Shown piece after piece: positions 54,825-64,000 of a DNA stretch of 64,000 nt. Made by a program: the position numbers and the translations under genes. The stretch is from Solwaraspora sp. WMMA2065 (GTDB taxonomy: Bacteria; Actinomycetota; Actinomycetes; Mycobacteriales; Micromonosporaceae), in assembly GCF_030345075.1 (NCBI RefSeq), contig NZ_CP128361.1:3720001-3784000 (forward strand), given 5' to 3'. Each line of letters opens with the position of its first letter. Positions within the stretch are counted from its first letter, which is position 1. The notes below the pieces were generated by a model that saw nothing but the letters and a program-made list of their open reading frames with translations, was not told the origin of the DNA and did not search any database.

Positions 54825-57386
54825 TCAGCGTTGGTACGCGGTGGACCGTCGGACCGCCGGACGGCCGGCGGCGGCCGCGATCGACTGCAACTGCGCCTCG
54901 GTACGCGCTGAGCCGTTCGCCGAACCGGCCATCCGGGAGATCGTCTCCTCCATCAGCGTTCCGCCGAGATCGTTGCACCCGCCTTGCAGCATCGCGACGG
55001 TGCCCTCGTCGCCGAGTTTCACCCAGGAGCACTGGATGTTGTCGATCCGGCCGTGCAGCAACAGCCGCGCCATGGCGTGCACGGCACGGTTCTCCCGCCA
55101 GGTCGGCCCCGGCCGGGCCAGCCCAGCGAGGTAGATCGGCGCATTGGTGTGCACAAATGGCAATGCGACGAACTCGGTGAAGCCGCCGGTGCGGTCCTGC
55201 ACCCCGGCCAGCACCCGGAAATGCGCCAACCACTGGCCGGGATGGTCCACGTGCCCGTACATCATCGTCGAGCTGGACCGCAGCCCCAGCTCGTGCGCGG
55301 TGGTCACCACCTCGACCCAGGTGCCGGCCGGTAATTTGCCCTTGGTCAGCACCCACCGCACGTCGTCGTCGAGGATCTCCGCTGCGGTCCCCGGGATGGT
55401 GTCCAGTCCCGCCTCGCGCAGCATCAGCAGCCAGTCCCGGACCGGCATGCCCGCCTTCGCGGCGGCGGTGACGATCTCCATCGGGGAGAAGGCGTGCACG
55501 TGCAGCTGCGGCACCCGTCGCTTGACCGCCCGGACCAGCTCGGCATACGCGGTCACCGGCAGCTTGGGATCGATGCCGCCCTGCATGCAGACCTCGGTGG
55601 CACCGGCCCGCCACGCCTCCTCGGCCCGGTCCGCCACCTGCTCGGCGGAGAGCCGGAACGCATCGGCGTCCCGTTCCCGCTGGGCGAACGCACAGAAGCG
55701 GCAGCCGACGTAGCAGACGTTGGAAAAGTTGATGTTGCGGTTGACCACGTAGGTGACGTCGTCGCCGACGGTGTCCCGGCGTACCTCGTCGGCGATCCGG
55801 CAGACCTGGTCCAGCGCCGCGCCATCGGCAGTGAACAGGGCGAGCGCCGCGTCGGTGTGCCGTGGTTGCAGCAGCGCCGCCGGATCGTCGGCGGCCAGCC
55901 GCAGCCCGGCCCGCAGATTCGCGTCGCCGGCGCCGTCGCCCTTGGTGCCGGCACCGGTCGGTGCGCTGATCCGGCCGGCGACCTCGGCCCAGTCGCCGTA
56001 CACCCGGTCGAAGTCGCCCCGCCGGTCCCCGGTCCGCCCGGTGGTGTCGATCGTGGTGTGCAGATCGGTCCGGCCGACTGGGGCAAACACCTCCTCCGGC
56101 TCCTGCCAGGGGCGGCCGACCGGCATCGCCGACTCGTCGGCCAGACCGGTGCCCGGCTCGGCGAGCGCCGACACGTGCGCGGCGAGCCGGGGGTCCAGCC
56201 ACGCCTCGCCGCGCCGCACATACTCGGGGTAGACAGTCAGCCGTTCCCGCAGAGTGAACCCGGCGGCGGCGGTACGCCGGGTCAGCTCGTCGATCTGCGG
56301 CCAGGGCCGCTCCGGGTTGACGTGGTCCGGGGTCACCGGCGACACCCCGCCCCAGTCGTCGATGCCGGCCCGCAGCAGCAGCGCGTACTCCCCCTCGACC
56401 AGGTTCGGCGGGGCCTGGATGCGGGCACCCGGCCCGAGCAGGAGGCGACCGACGGCAACCGTCGCGGCCAGGTCACGCAGTTCGGCGTCCGGCATGCCAC
56501 GCATCGCCGTGTCCGGCTTGGCGCGGAAGTTCTGCAGGATCACCTCCTGGATGTGGCCGTACTCGCGGGCCGCCGACCGGATCGCGAACAGCGACTCGAC
56601 CCGTTCCCGGAGAGTTTCGCCGATGCCGATCAGCAGGCCGGTGGTGTACGGCACGCCGACCCGACCGGCGTCGGCGATCGCCCGCAGCCGCACCGCCGGT
56701 TCCTTGTCCGGCGAGCCGTGGTGCGGGCCGCCCGGCTCGGACCACAGCCGGGTCGCGGTGGTCTCCAGCATCATCCCCATGCTGGGCGCCACCGGCTTGA
56801 GCCGTTGCAGCTCGGCCCAGCTCAGCACCCCCGGGTTGAGGTGTGGCAGCAGACCGGTCTCCTCCAGTACGGCGATCGCGCAGGCCCGCAGATAGTCGAC
56901 GGTGGAGTCGTAGCCCCGCTCGTCCAGCCACCGGCGGGCCGCCGGCCAGCGGTCCTCGGGCCGGTCACCGAGGGTGAACAGCGCCTCCTTACAACCCTGT
57001 GCGGCACCGGCCCGGGCGATCGCCAGGACCTCGGCACGGTCCAGGTACGCGGCGGGCAGCCGGCCCGGCACGGTGGCGAAGGTGCAGTAGTGGCAGCGGT
57101 CCCGGCAGAGCCGGGTCAACGGGACGAAGACCTTCCGCGAGTACGTGATCACGCCCGGCCGGCCGGCGTCGCGCAGCCCCGCGTCGCGCAGCGAACCGGC
57201 GAGGTCGAGCAGTTCGTCGAACTCGCCATCGGTGGCGGCCAGCAGCGCGGCGGCCTCATCCAGGTCGAGGCTGCGGCCGGTCGCGGCACGACGCAGCGCC
57301 CGCCGGACGCTGGTGGTGGTGGGCTGTTCCGCCGGGGCGGCCCCGGTCACTCGGGCGACGACGGATTCAGTGTGCTCGGCCACCAC
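54825..57386 (-). CDS. fbiC: FO synthase (CofG-CofH fusion)
   Basis: FbiC makes the deazaflavin chromophore FO of coenzyme F420 from a riboflavin precursor and tyrosine. The 853-residue protein carries two radical-SAM domains. CofG has C94, C98 and C101 in [10 protein letters not shown]; CofH has [10 protein letters not shown] near residue 562. The 75-residue joining part contains a low-conservation linker. The actinobacterial fused form is normally about this length. It starts at GTG 57386. Here it lies between the DUF4331 operon and a membrane-protein gene, within 1.1 kb of fbiA-fbiB. Confidence 0.96.
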   Translation of the reverse strand: MVAEHTESVVARVTGAAPAEQPTTTSVRRALRRAATGRSLDLDEAAALLAATDGEFDELLDLAGSLRDAGLRDAGRPGVITYSRKVFVPLTRLCRDRCHYCTFATVPGRLPAAYLDRAEVLAIARAGAAQGCKEALFTLGDRPEDRWPAARRWLDERGYDSTVDYLRACAIAVLEETGLLPHLNPGVLSWAELQRLKPVAPSMGMMLETTATRLWSEPGGPHHGSPDKEPAVRLRAIADAGRVGVPYTTGLLIGIGETLRERVESLFAIRSAAREYGHIQEVILQNFRAKPDTAMRGMPDAELRDLAATVAVGRLLLGPGARIQAPPNLVEGEYALLLRAGIDDWGGVSPVTPDHVNPERPWPQIDELTRRTAAAGFTLRERLTVYPEYVRRGEAWLDPRLAAHVSALAEPGTGLADESAMPVGRPWQEPEEVFAPVGRTDLHTTIDTTGRTGDRRGDFDRVYGDWAEVAGRISAPTGAGTKGDGAGDANLRAGLRLAADDPAALLQPRHTDAALALFTADGAALDQVCRIADEVRRDTVGDDVTYVVNRNINFSNVCYVGCRFCAFAQRERDADAFRLSAEQVADRAEEAWRAGATEVCMQGGIDPKLPVTAYAELVRAVKRRVPQLHVHAFSPMEIVTAAAKAGMPVRDWLLMLREAGLDTIPGTAAEILDDDVRWVLTKGKLPAGTWVEVVTTAHELGLRSSSTMMYGHVDHPGQWLAHFRVLAGVQDRTGGFTEFVALPFVHTNAPIYLAGLARPGPTWRENRAVHAMARLLLHGRIDNIQCSWVKLGDEGTVAMLQGGCNDLGGTLMEETISRMAGSANGSARTEAQLQSIAAAAGRPAVRRSTAYQR

Positions 57387-57457
57387 TGCAGACTAGGCCC
57401 TCGGGCCTGCGCCGGCCGGTGGCGCTCGCCACAGCGCCCACCGGCGGCCAGCGGTGA

Positions 57458-58315
57458 TCAGGAGATCCGTTGGGTCGTCCCGGCCGAGCCCGGCTCCTCC
57501 GGACCGGGCTCGTTCCCAGCCGGCCCCGGCTCGTCCCCGGGCGGGGCCGGCGGCCCGGATGACGGCGCAGGCGGAGCAGGCGGCGCGTACATCGGATGCG
57601 GGCCGCTCTGCGGCGGTGGCGGTGGCGGTGGCGGGTACGCCGGTCCGGGCTGACCGGACTGACCGGGCTGGTGGTACGGGTGGTACGGGCCCGGCTGGCC
57701 GTATTGACCCGGCTGGCCGTAGCCGGGCGGCGGTGGGCCGTACGGACCGGGGTGACCGTACTGCCCCGGCTGGCCGTAGCCCGGCGGGGGACCGTAGCCG
57801 CCCGGTGCCGGCGGCTTCGGTCGCACCACCTGGTAACGCCCCTGCCAGATCCGCCACAGTGCATACCCGGCGACACCGAGCACCGCCAGCCAGGCCGCCC
57901 GGGTCAACAGCGCCTGGAATCCGCCGCGGATGGTGTCGTCGACCAGCACGACGAAGCCGACCAGCAGCCCGAACAGACCACCGAACACCGCGGCGACCCC
58001 GTACTCGACGAGGGCGACCAGGGTCATCAGCCGAGCCCGGCCCAGCTCCGGGGTGAGGTGCGTGGCGAGCAGCACCGCCAGCAACGGGAAGCCGACCGTA
58101 ACCAGATTGACGAAGCTGCCGAAACTGTCCGCCGAGCGGCGGGCGAACCCCGGCCCGAAGCCGAGCCGGTACGGCACGAGCAGGTCCAGCATTGCGGTGA
58201 ACAGGAACACTGCGGTGGCACCGAGCAGGACGGCGGCGGCGAACTCCCGCAGCGGCATGGTGAGATCTCTGGCCGGCGGCCGGTCGCCGGGCCCAGCCTC
58301 TGGTTGGGTGGTCAC
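57458..58315 (-). CDS. Membrane protein with Gly/Pro/Tyr-rich cytoplasmic tail
   Basis: This 285-residue protein starts at GTG 58315 with GGGAGA upstream. Four to five membrane helices occupy residues 25-150 (AAAVLLGATAVFLFTAMLDLL, FVNLVTVGFPLLAVLLATHL, VAAVFGGLFGLLVGFVVLV, AAWLAVLGVAGYALW). The tail of about 120 residues is rich in Gly, Pro, Tyr and Gln, with repeated GYGQPGQYG units and a PPPPPPPP run. Such tails occur in actinobacterial membrane proteins and may drive protein-protein contacts. It is divergent from fbiA with a 79-bp gap. The function is unknown. Confidence 0.8.
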   Translation of the reverse strand: MTTQPEAGPGDRPPARDLTMPLREFAAAVLLGATAVFLFTAMLDLLVPYRLGFGPGFARRSADSFGSFVNLVTVGFPLLAVLLATHLTPELGRARLMTLVALVEYGVAAVFGGLFGLLVGFVVLVDDTIRGGFQALLTRAAWLAVLGVAGYALWRIWQGRYQVVRPKPPAPGGYGPPPGYGQPGQYGHPGPYGPPPPGYGQPGQYGQPGPYHPYHQPGQSGQPGPAYPPPPPPPPQSGPHPMYAPPAPPAPSSGPPAPPGDEPGPAGNEPGPEEPGSAGTTQRIS

Positions 58316-58394
58316 GCATTCTCCCGGTGCTCGCAGGTGGCGGCGGTCGATGCCGGTGAGCGTAGTGCTCCGCCGATGGACGAGGATGGACGGC

Positions 58395-59420
58395 ATGCGG
58401 ATCGTGGTACTGACCGGCGGGATCGGCGGCGCGAAGTTCCTGGTCGGCGCGCGGGAGTACGCCCGACGCACCGGAGCCGAGCTGACCGCCGTGGTCAACG
58501 TCGGTGACGACGTCATCCTGCACGGGTTGCGGATCAGCCCGGACCTCGACAGCGTGATGTACACACTCGGCGGTGGCGCGGATCCGGAGCGTGGCTGGGG
58601 CCGGGTCGACGAGACCTGGGCGGTGAAGAACGAGCTGGCCGCGTACCAGGCGGAACCCACCTGGTTCGGGCTCGGTGACCGGGACGTCGCCACCCACCTG
58701 GTCCGCACCACCATGCTCAACGCCGGCTACCCGCTGTCGGCGGTCACCGAGGCGCTCTGCGCCCGCTGGCGGCCGGGGGTGAGGCTGCTTCCGGCCACCG
58801 ACGACCGGCTGGAGACCCACGTCGTCGTCTCGGACCCGGAGTCGGGGCCGGGGCCGGGGCCGGGGCCGGGGCCGGGGCCGGGGCCCGATGCCGGCGGCGA
58901 GCGGGCCATCCACTTCCAGGAATGGTGGGTACGCCATCGGGGCGCGCTGCCCACCCACCGGTTCGTCTTCGTCGGCGCGGCACAGGCCAAGCCGGCGGCC
59001 GGCGTACCGGAGGCACTGGCCGCCGCCGACGTCGTGCTGATCGCACCGAGCAACCCGGTGGTGAGCATCGCGCCGGTGCTCGCCGTACCCGGGATCCACG
59101 AAGCGCTGGCCGGCAATACGGCCCCGGTGGTCGGGGTCTCGCCGATCATCGGCGACGCCCCGGTACGCGGCATGGCCGACCGGTGCCTCGCGGTGCTGGG
59201 TGAACCGTGCACGGCGGCGGGGGTGGCGGCGCTCTACGGTGCCCGGCGCGCCGGTGGGCTGCTGGACGGCTGGCTGGTCGACCCGGTGGACGAGGCCACC
59301 CGGGTGCAAGGGATCGAGGTGCGGGCCGTACCGCTGTGGATGTCCGACGAGACGGCGACGGCCGCGATGGTCGGCGCCGCGATCGAACTGGCCGGCCGGC
59401 CGACCGGGGTGACCGGATGA
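58395..59420 (+). CDS. fbiA: 2-phospho-L-lactate (phosphoenolpyruvyl) transferase FbiA/CofD
   Basis: FbiA joins FO to the phospho-lactyl/phosphoenolpyruvyl group to make F420-0 or its dehydro form. The 341-residue protein starts at ATG 58395 ([19 protein letters not shown]), with GAGGATGG upstream. The [20 protein letters not shown] segment, [16 protein letters not shown] and [17 protein letters not shown] are family hallmarks. It overlaps fbiB as ATGA. An in-frame Gly-Pro repeat near residue 155 is coded by a hexanucleotide repeat. Confidence 0.95.
   Translation: MRIVVLTGGIGGAKFLVGAREYARRTGAELTAVVNVGDDVILHGLRISPDLDSVMYTLGGGADPERGWGRVDETWAVKNELAAYQAEPTWFGLGDRDVATHLVRTTMLNAGYPLSAVTEALCARWRPGVRLLPATDDRLETHVVVSDPESGPGPGPGPGPGPGPDAGGERAIHFQEWWVRHRGALPTHRFVFVGAAQAKPAAGVPEALAAADVVLIAPSNPVVSIAPVLAVPGIHEALAGNTAPVVGVSPIIGDAPVRGMADRCLAVLGEPCTAAGVAALYGARRAGGLLDGWLVDPVDEATRVQGIEVRAVPLWMSDETATAAMVGAAIELAGRPTGVTG
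58844..58885. repeat. (GGGGCC)7 hexanucleotide repeat in fbiA
   Basis: Seven perfect GGGGCC units encode seven Gly-Pro dipeptides between DPES and DAGGERAI in FbiA. It is a simple-sequence repeat inside a coding region that should vary in length without changing the frame. Confidence 0.97.
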
Positions 59421-60577
59421 GGCTGGAGATCCTGCCGGTCGCCGGGATCGGCGAGGTGGTTCCCGGTGACGACCTGGCGGCGCTGATCGGGGACGCCGCA
59501 CCCTGGCTGCGCGACGGCGACGTCCTCGTGGTGACCAGCAAGATCGTTTCGAAGGCCGAGGGCCGGCTGGTGGATCTGCCGGCCGACGAACCGGACCGCA
59601 GCCTGGTCCGCGACGAGGTGCTGGCCGCCGAGACCGTCGAGGTGGTGGCACGGCGTGGGGCGACCCGGATCGTCCGGACCCGGCACGGGTTCGTGATGGC
59701 GGCCGCCGGGATCGACAACTCGAATGTGGCTCCCACCCGGCTGGTGCTGTTACCGGTCGATCCGGACCGGTCGGCCCGGCAGCTGCGCGCCGGTCTCTAC
59801 GCCCGGCTGGGGCTCGATCTTGCGGTCGTCGTGTCGGACACCATGGGACGGCCGTGGCGCAACGGCCTGACCGACGTCGCGCTCGGGGCCGCCGGTATCG
59901 ACCCGGTGCGCGACTACCGCGGCCAGACCGACCGGTACGGCAACGAGCTGCGGCTGACGCAGATGGCGGTGGTCGACGAGATGGCTGCTGCCGGGGACCT
60001 GGTGAAGGGCAAGTCGGAGCAGGTGCCGGTGGCGGTGGTCCGCGGCTACCCGTGGCGGGCCGAACCGCCGGCGGGGCCGGCCGGTCCCGCCGGGCCGGGC
60101 GTACGACCGCTGATCCGCGAACCAGGTCAGGACCTGTTCACGCTGGGTACGGCGGAGGCCCGCCGGGCCGGGCTGCTCGCGGCGGCGACCCTGCCGCCGG
60201 GCGGGCCGGCGGGCGCTCCGGCCGCCGGAGTCGACGACCCTCGTCCGGTCGACGGCCCGTCTGCGGTCGACGGCGAGACCGTGGCCCGGGCGGTCCGGCT
60301 GGTGTCCGAGGTGGTGGCCCCCGGCACCCGCTTCGAGCTGGCCGACGCCGACAGCCTGCGGAGCGCGGCCGACGGTTTGCCGGCCGACGCGGCGTACCCG
60401 GCGTTGCTGCGCTGCCGGCCGCCGGGCGATACGCCGCCGGACCTGGTGCGCTTCGGCACCGACCTGCACCGGCTACGGGCGGCGCTGGCGGCCGACGGTG
60501 TCGCCAGCGCCGAGCTAGGTACCGTCGCCGGCCCCGACGGCACCGTCGTCCTGCTCGGGCTCGTCGCGACGCCGTGA
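59417..60577 (+). CDS. fbiB: F420-0:gamma-glutamyl ligase FbiB/CofE, short form
   Basis: FbiB adds glutamate residues to F420-0. The 386-residue protein starts at ATG 59417, overlapping fbiA. The CofE domain (residues 1-240) has [31 protein letters not shown] and [16 protein letters not shown]. In mycobacteria FbiB has about 450 residues with a nitroreductase-like FMN domain at the C-terminus. Here only about 140 residues follow the ligase domain, and no nitroreductase motif is visible. That end may be reduced or replaced. Confidence 0.93.
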   Translation: MRLEILPVAGIGEVVPGDDLAALIGDAAPWLRDGDVLVVTSKIVSKAEGRLVDLPADEPDRSLVRDEVLAAETVEVVARRGATRIVRTRHGFVMAAAGIDNSNVAPTRLVLLPVDPDRSARQLRAGLYARLGLDLAVVVSDTMGRPWRNGLTDVALGAAGIDPVRDYRGQTDRYGNELRLTQMAVVDEMAAAGDLVKGKSEQVPVAVVRGYPWRAEPPAGPAGPAGPGVRPLIREPGQDLFTLGTAEARRAGLLAAATLPPGGPAGAPAAGVDDPRPVDGPSAVDGETVARAVRLVSEVVAPGTRFELADADSLRSAADGLPADAAYPALLRCRPPGDTPPDLVRFGTDLHRLRAALAADGVASAELGTVAGPDGTVVLLGLVATP

Positions 60578-60590
60578 CGGACCGGGCGGC

Positions 60591-61691
60591 TTACACGTAC
60601 CCGTCCTCGCCGCGTTCCTTGAGCGCGTCCACCAACCGTTTGACGTCCTGCGCCCGGTCGCGGGGGCAGACCATCACCGCGTCGGGGGTGTCCACCACGA
60701 TCAGGTCCCGTACGCCGAGCGCTGCGACCAGCCGGCCGGAGTGCGGCACCACCACCAAACCGCTGCTGTCCCGCAGCAGCACCCCCGGCTTCTCCTCGGC
60801 CGCCGGGGCGCCGAGGACGACGTTGCCGTCCGGATCGGTGGGCAGCACGTCACCGAGGGTGTGGAAATCCCCGACGTCGTTCCAGCCGAAGTCGCCGGGG
60901 ACGGTGCCGACCCGCCCGGCGGCGGCCGCGCCCTCCATCACCGCGTAGTCGACGGAGATGCGGGGCAACGTCGGCCAGACGTCGCCGAGCACCTCGTCAC
61001 GGTCGGGGCTGTCCCACCGGGCGGCGATCCGGGTCAGGCCGGAGTGCAGCTCGGGTTGTTGGCGGGCCAACTCGGTGAGGAACACGTCGACCCGCCAGAC
61101 GAACATGCTGGCGTTCCAGAGGTGGCGACCCGAGCGCAGGTAGTTCTCGGCGACCGCCAGCCCTGGCTTCTCGGTGAACTGCTCGACCCGGCGGACCGGC
61201 CCGGGGCCGATGGTGTCGCCGCAGGCCAGGTAGCCGTAGCCGGTCTCCGGCCGGGTGGGGGTGATACCAACGGTCATCAGCAGGCCGGTGCGGGCTCCGT
61301 CCACCGCCTGACGGATTGTCTCGACGTACCGGTCGGTGTCGCCGATCAGGTGGTCGGCCGCGAACGAACCCATCACGGCCTGCGGCTCACGCCGGGCGAC
61401 GACTGCGGCGGCGAGGGCGATCGCCGCGCAGGAGTCCCGGGGCGACGGCTCGACGAGCACGTTCTCCTCCGGCACCGTAGCCAACTGCCGGGCGACCGCT
61501 GCGGCGTGCGCCGCACCGGTCACCACCAGAATCCGTTCCGGATCGGTCAGCGGTGCCAGCCGCGCGACGGTCGCCTGCAGCAGCGAGGCCGTGGTGCCGG
61601 TGAGGGGGTGCAGGAATTTAGGGTTACCGGCGCGGGACAGCGGCCACAGTCGGGTGCCGCTGCCACCCGCCGGAATGACGGCGAAGAGCAT
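60591..61691 (-). CDS. manC: Mannose-1-phosphate guanylyltransferase
   Basis: The enzyme makes GDP-mannose from mannose-1-phosphate and GTP. The 366-residue protein starts at ATG 61691 (MLFAVIPAGGSGTRLWPLSR). It carries the nucleotide-binding GGSGTRLWP, the sugar-binding FTEKP, and WNASMFVW/FGWNDVGD motifs typical of ManC N-terminal domains. The isomerase domain of bifunctional enzymes is absent; manA at 18.3 kb supplies that activity. It is convergent with fbiB (13 bp). Confidence 0.93.
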   Translation of the reverse strand: MLFAVIPAGGSGTRLWPLSRAGNPKFLHPLTGTTASLLQATVARLAPLTDPERILVVTGAAHAAAVARQLATVPEENVLVEPSPRDSCAAIALAAAVVARREPQAVMGSFAADHLIGDTDRYVETIRQAVDGARTGLLMTVGITPTRPETGYGYLACGDTIGPGPVRRVEQFTEKPGLAVAENYLRSGRHLWNASMFVWRVDVFLTELARQQPELHSGLTRIAARWDSPDRDEVLGDVWPTLPRISVDYAVMEGAAAAGRVGTVPGDFGWNDVGDFHTLGDVLPTDPDGNVVLGAPAAEEKPGVLLRDSSGLVVVPHSGRLVAALGVRDLIVVDTPDAVMVCPRDRAQDVKRLVDALKERGEDGYV

Positions 61692-61769
61692 CAGCACATC
61701 ATGCCCGGCACGGGCACGCCACCCGAGGAGATGGTGGATACCTCCCCGTACCGGTGAGTAGTGGCCGGG

Positions 61770-62933
61770 TCACCAGGCGGCCCGGTTCATGCTGGCGGCC
61801 CGGCTCCACGACGCCACGTGCACCTCGGCGCTGGATGACCAGGTGAACTCCTTGGCCCGGTCCACCCCGGCCTTGGCCAGCGCGTGCCGGCGGGCCTCGT
61901 CGTCGAGCAAGGCCACCAGGTCGGCGGCGATCCGGTCCGGATCCTCGCTGGTGTAGGCGACCGCATCACCGCCGACCTCAGGCAGCGACAGCCGCGGCGT
62001 GGTCAGCACCGGGGTACCGCAGGCCATCGCCTCCAGGATCGGCAGGCCGAAGCCCTCCCCATAGGACGGGTAGGCGGCGACGAGGGCACCGCCGAGGAAA
62101 CCGGGCAGGTCGGCGTAGCGCAGGTAGCCGGGACGCAGCAGCCGCAGGTGGGCCGGGACGTCGGAGACGGCACGGTCGATGTCGTCGTCGTGGCCCTGCC
62201 CGCCGGCGACCACGAGCGCCGGCGGATCGGGCCGGTCCTGCACCGCGCGCACCCAGCCCCGGATCAGGTTGGGCACGTTCTTGCGCGGCTCCTTGGCACC
62301 GAGGAACGCGATGTAGTCGGTGCCGGTCAGCCCGAGCCGGGCCCGTACCCGGGCCTTCTCTTCGTCGCTGGGCACGTGGAAGGCGCCGCAGTCGACGCCG
62401 TGGTACGCCACGTCGATCCGGGCCTGGTCGGCGTTGAGCAGCCGGATCAGCTCGTCACGGCTGGCCTTGCTGGGCACGATCACCCGACTGGCCCGGCGCA
62501 GCGAGGTCTTGATCGCGCTGCGGAAGAAGGTTCGCCGCGACTTGTCGTAGTGCTCCGGTTCCGTGAAGAACGTCGCATCGTGCACAGTTACCGTTACCGG
62601 ACATCCCGCCCGCATCGGACAGGTGTAGTACGGCGAGTGCAGCACATCAGCACCGGCCTGCTGGGCGAGCAGCGGCAACCCGGTCTGCTCCCAGGCCAGC
62701 CGGGCCGGGCGATGCGCGACGGCGGCCGGCGCGGCGATCACGTCGGCGGCCGGCAACATCCGGGTGTACCGCTCGACATCTGTACGCAGCGCTACGACGG
62801 AGAGCTCGACGCCGCTGCCGATGAGCGCGCCGAGGGCCCCCAGCAGGCCGTCAACGTATCGACCGACACCACCGCGGTCGGTGGGCACGCTCGTTGCGTC
62901 GATGAGTACGCGGGGCGGTCGACCGGCGGTCAC
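61770..62933 (-). CDS. GT4-family glycosyltransferase
   Basis: This 387-residue GT-B enzyme has the N-terminal RVLIDATSVPTDRGGVGRYV acceptor-side loop and a C-terminal donor site: FLGAKEPRKNVPNLI, PSYGEGFGLPILEAMACGTPV (EX7E-type, cited in part) and LPEVGGDAVAY. It probably transfers a sugar from a nucleotide sugar; GDP-mannose is plausible because manC lies next to it. The start is 62933. It precedes manC on the minus strand (78-bp gap), so the pair may be co-transcribed. In mycobacteria this place is taken by the GT2-type wbbL1. Confidence 0.88.
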   Translation of the reverse strand: MTAGRPPRVLIDATSVPTDRGGVGRYVDGLLGALGALIGSGVELSVVALRTDVERYTRMLPAADVIAAPAAVAHRPARLAWEQTGLPLLAQQAGADVLHSPYYTCPMRAGCPVTVTVHDATFFTEPEHYDKSRRTFFRSAIKTSLRRASRVIVPSKASRDELIRLLNADQARIDVAYHGVDCGAFHVPSDEEKARVRARLGLTGTDYIAFLGAKEPRKNVPNLIRGWVRAVQDRPDPPALVVAGGQGHDDDIDRAVSDVPAHLRLLRPGYLRYADLPGFLGGALVAAYPSYGEGFGLPILEAMACGTPVLTTPRLSLPEVGGDAVAYTSEDPDRIAADLVALLDDEARRHALAKAGVDRAKEFTWSSSAEVHVASWSRAASMNRAAW

Positions 62934-63129
62934 TGGGCAACTCCTCTAAGGGGGTGGTGGAGGGTTGTGAAGAACGACACGTGTGCCAAGACTACGCCGC
63001 CCGACGCCGTCCGCCGTGTCGACGACGCGACCGAAAACGCGTCGCGGCGAACCGCGCCGCCGACGATCAGCGGGGCGAGACCACCCGGTGACAGCGTGTA
63101 CGTACAGTGACGGCGCTACGCTCGGCCCG

Positions 63130-63876
63130 ATGACCAACAACCTGGCCGGGCTGCTCGCGGTCGCCGTCACTGCGGACCCGACGCGGCCCCTGCTCACCTG
63201 GTACGACGACGCGACCGGCGACCGGACCGAGCTGTCCGGTGCGACGCTGGCCAACTGGGTGGCCAAGACCGCCAACCTGGTGGTGGACGGGGCCGGCGCG
63301 GCCGCCGGTGACCACGCCGACGTCGCGTTGCCGGCCCACTGGCAGACCGCCGGCGTCCTGCTCGGTTGCTGGTCGGCCGCGCTGGTGGTGCGGACCGCCC
63401 CGGCCGCTGGGCCCGGCACCCCGGCCGGCCGGGACCCCCTGCCGGCGCTGCCCGACGACCCGGCTGCGGAAGTGCTCTTCGCCAGCCCACCGGCGGTGCC
63501 CGAGGTCGATCGGCGGCCCGCCGGTGAGCGCTACCTGCTCAGCCTCGCCCCGATGGCGGCACCCGCCCGGGAGCTGCCGTCCGGCTGGACCGACTACATC
63601 ACCGAGGTACGCGGCCACGGCGACCATTTCACTCCGTACCCGGCGGTCGACCGACAGGACGCGGAGCTGGCCGGCCGGGCCCGCCGGCGCGGCGCGGAGC
63701 TGGGCATCGGGGCCGGGGCCCGGGTCCTGGTCGACTGCGACCGGTACCCGGACCCGACCGACTGGCTGCTGGCGCCGCTGGCCGCCGAGGCGACCATGGT
63801 GCTCTGCCGCAACCTCGACCGGCAGCGCCTCGACGGGCGGGTGGACAGCGAAAAGGTCGATCTGGTCCTGGCCTGA
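63130..63876 (+). CDS. TIGR03089-family protein
   Basis: This 248-residue protein starts with MTNNLAGLLAVAVTADPTRPLLTWYDDATGDRTELSGATL (cited in part: ADPTRPLLTWYDDATGDRTE), the TIGR03089 hallmark. It looks like a shortened AMP-binding (acyl-CoA synthetase-like) N-terminal half that lacks the P-loop and catalytic C-terminal domain. LANWVAKTANLVVDG and LPAHWQTAGVLLGCWSAAL are typical. Function unknown; it is a conserved neighbour of manC in actinobacteria. Confidence 0.9.
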   Translation: MTNNLAGLLAVAVTADPTRPLLTWYDDATGDRTELSGATLANWVAKTANLVVDGAGAAAGDHADVALPAHWQTAGVLLGCWSAALVVRTAPAAGPGTPAGRDPLPALPDDPAAEVLFASPPAVPEVDRRPAGERYLLSLAPMAAPARELPSGWTDYITEVRGHGDHFTPYPAVDRQDAELAGRARRRGAELGIGAGARVLVDCDRYPDPTDWLLAPLAAEATMVLCRNLDRQRLDGRVDSEKVDLVLA

Positions 63877-63913
63877 GCGGTCGTCGTCGGCACCGCCTGC
63901 CGGTCGGAACCAG

Positions 63914-64000
63914 TCAGAGTTCGCGGGGCACCACTTCCCGCAGTTCGCCGTCCGGCGCGCAGACGTAGAACCCGGCCCGGTCGGCCAGCCACGGCTTGCC
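63914..64000 (-). CDS. C-terminal end of an unidentified protein (cut by window edge)
   Basis: Twenty-eight residues are visible on the minus strand (GKPWLADRAGFYVCAPDG then ELREVVPREL), ending at TGA 63916-63914. They cannot be assigned to a family. The gene is convergent with the TIGR03089 gene, 37 bp away. Confidence 0.5.
   Translation of the reverse strand, partial: GKPWLADRAGFYVCAPDGELREVVPREL

Overview
The window is GC-rich actinobacterial DNA, most likely from a Micromonosporaceae member (Micromonospora-like). The evidence is the codon bias, the many GTG and TTG starts, a mtrAB-lpqB locus, a WhiB2-type regulator, two helix-turn-helix/DUF397 gene pairs, coenzyme F420 genes and a TIGR03089-type protein. 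From memory of the Mycobacterium tuberculosis order (secA1, hpf, comF, lpqB, mtrB, mtrA ... manA, SIS, manB, DUF3499, peptidase-like, whiB2, fbiA, fbiB, manC ... TIGR03089), the window is a conserved chromosomal backbone that has been opened by lineage-specific insertions.

Backbone, left part: secA (partial, 1-2.6 kb), a tandem GNAT gene, then hpf, comF, lpqB, mtrB and mtrA on the minus strand (4.0-10.0 kb). A plus-strand cluster (10.3-15.7 kb) encodes a membrane protein, DUF4129, DUF4350, MoxR ATPase and DUF58 proteins with start/stop overlaps. SpoIIM-like and RDD membrane genes follow. A GDP-mannose supply operon (manB, Trm112-like, SIS, manA; 18.3-22.3 kb) comes next.

Accessory segment (22.4-50.6 kb): it lies between manB and DUF3499, which are neighbours in mycobacteria. 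It holds two XRE/DUF397 regulator pairs, an ArsR-SRPBCC pair, two aldehyde dehydrogenases and a SAM methyltransferase. A scrapyard at 28.6-36.1 kb contains ISAs1 and IS701 remnants, a frameshifted ricin-type lectin gene, a 338-bp tandem duplication, and three IS elements with readable ends (IS982, IS4 and IS5 families). The IS4 element splits a Uma2-type gene and has a 10-bp target duplication. Further right are a divergent marR/VOC pair with twin operators, a DUF4291 pseudogene and a BrnT-like toxin-antitoxin pair. A probable polyamine (putrescine) uptake and catabolism cluster follows: aminobutyraldehyde dehydrogenase, PotABCD transporter, Lrp regulator, aminotransferase and FAD oxidase. It is interrupted by an SPFH-type lipoprotein gene flanked by two paralogous small secreted proteins, and by decayed gene pieces.

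Backbone, right part (50.7-64 kb): DUF3499, a peptidase-fold protein, whiB, a DUF4331 operon with a Tat-exported small protein, fbiC, a membrane protein, fbiA-fbiB, manC, a GT4 glycosyltransferase, a TIGR03089-type protein and the tail of one more gene. FbiA, FbiB and FbiC together would build coenzyme F420. ManA, ManB and ManC would make GDP-mannose.

No rRNA, tRNA or CRISPR array was seen. Several genes (lectin, two transposases, NUDIX) carry what look like single-base frameshifts, so sequencing error should be excluded before they are called dead.
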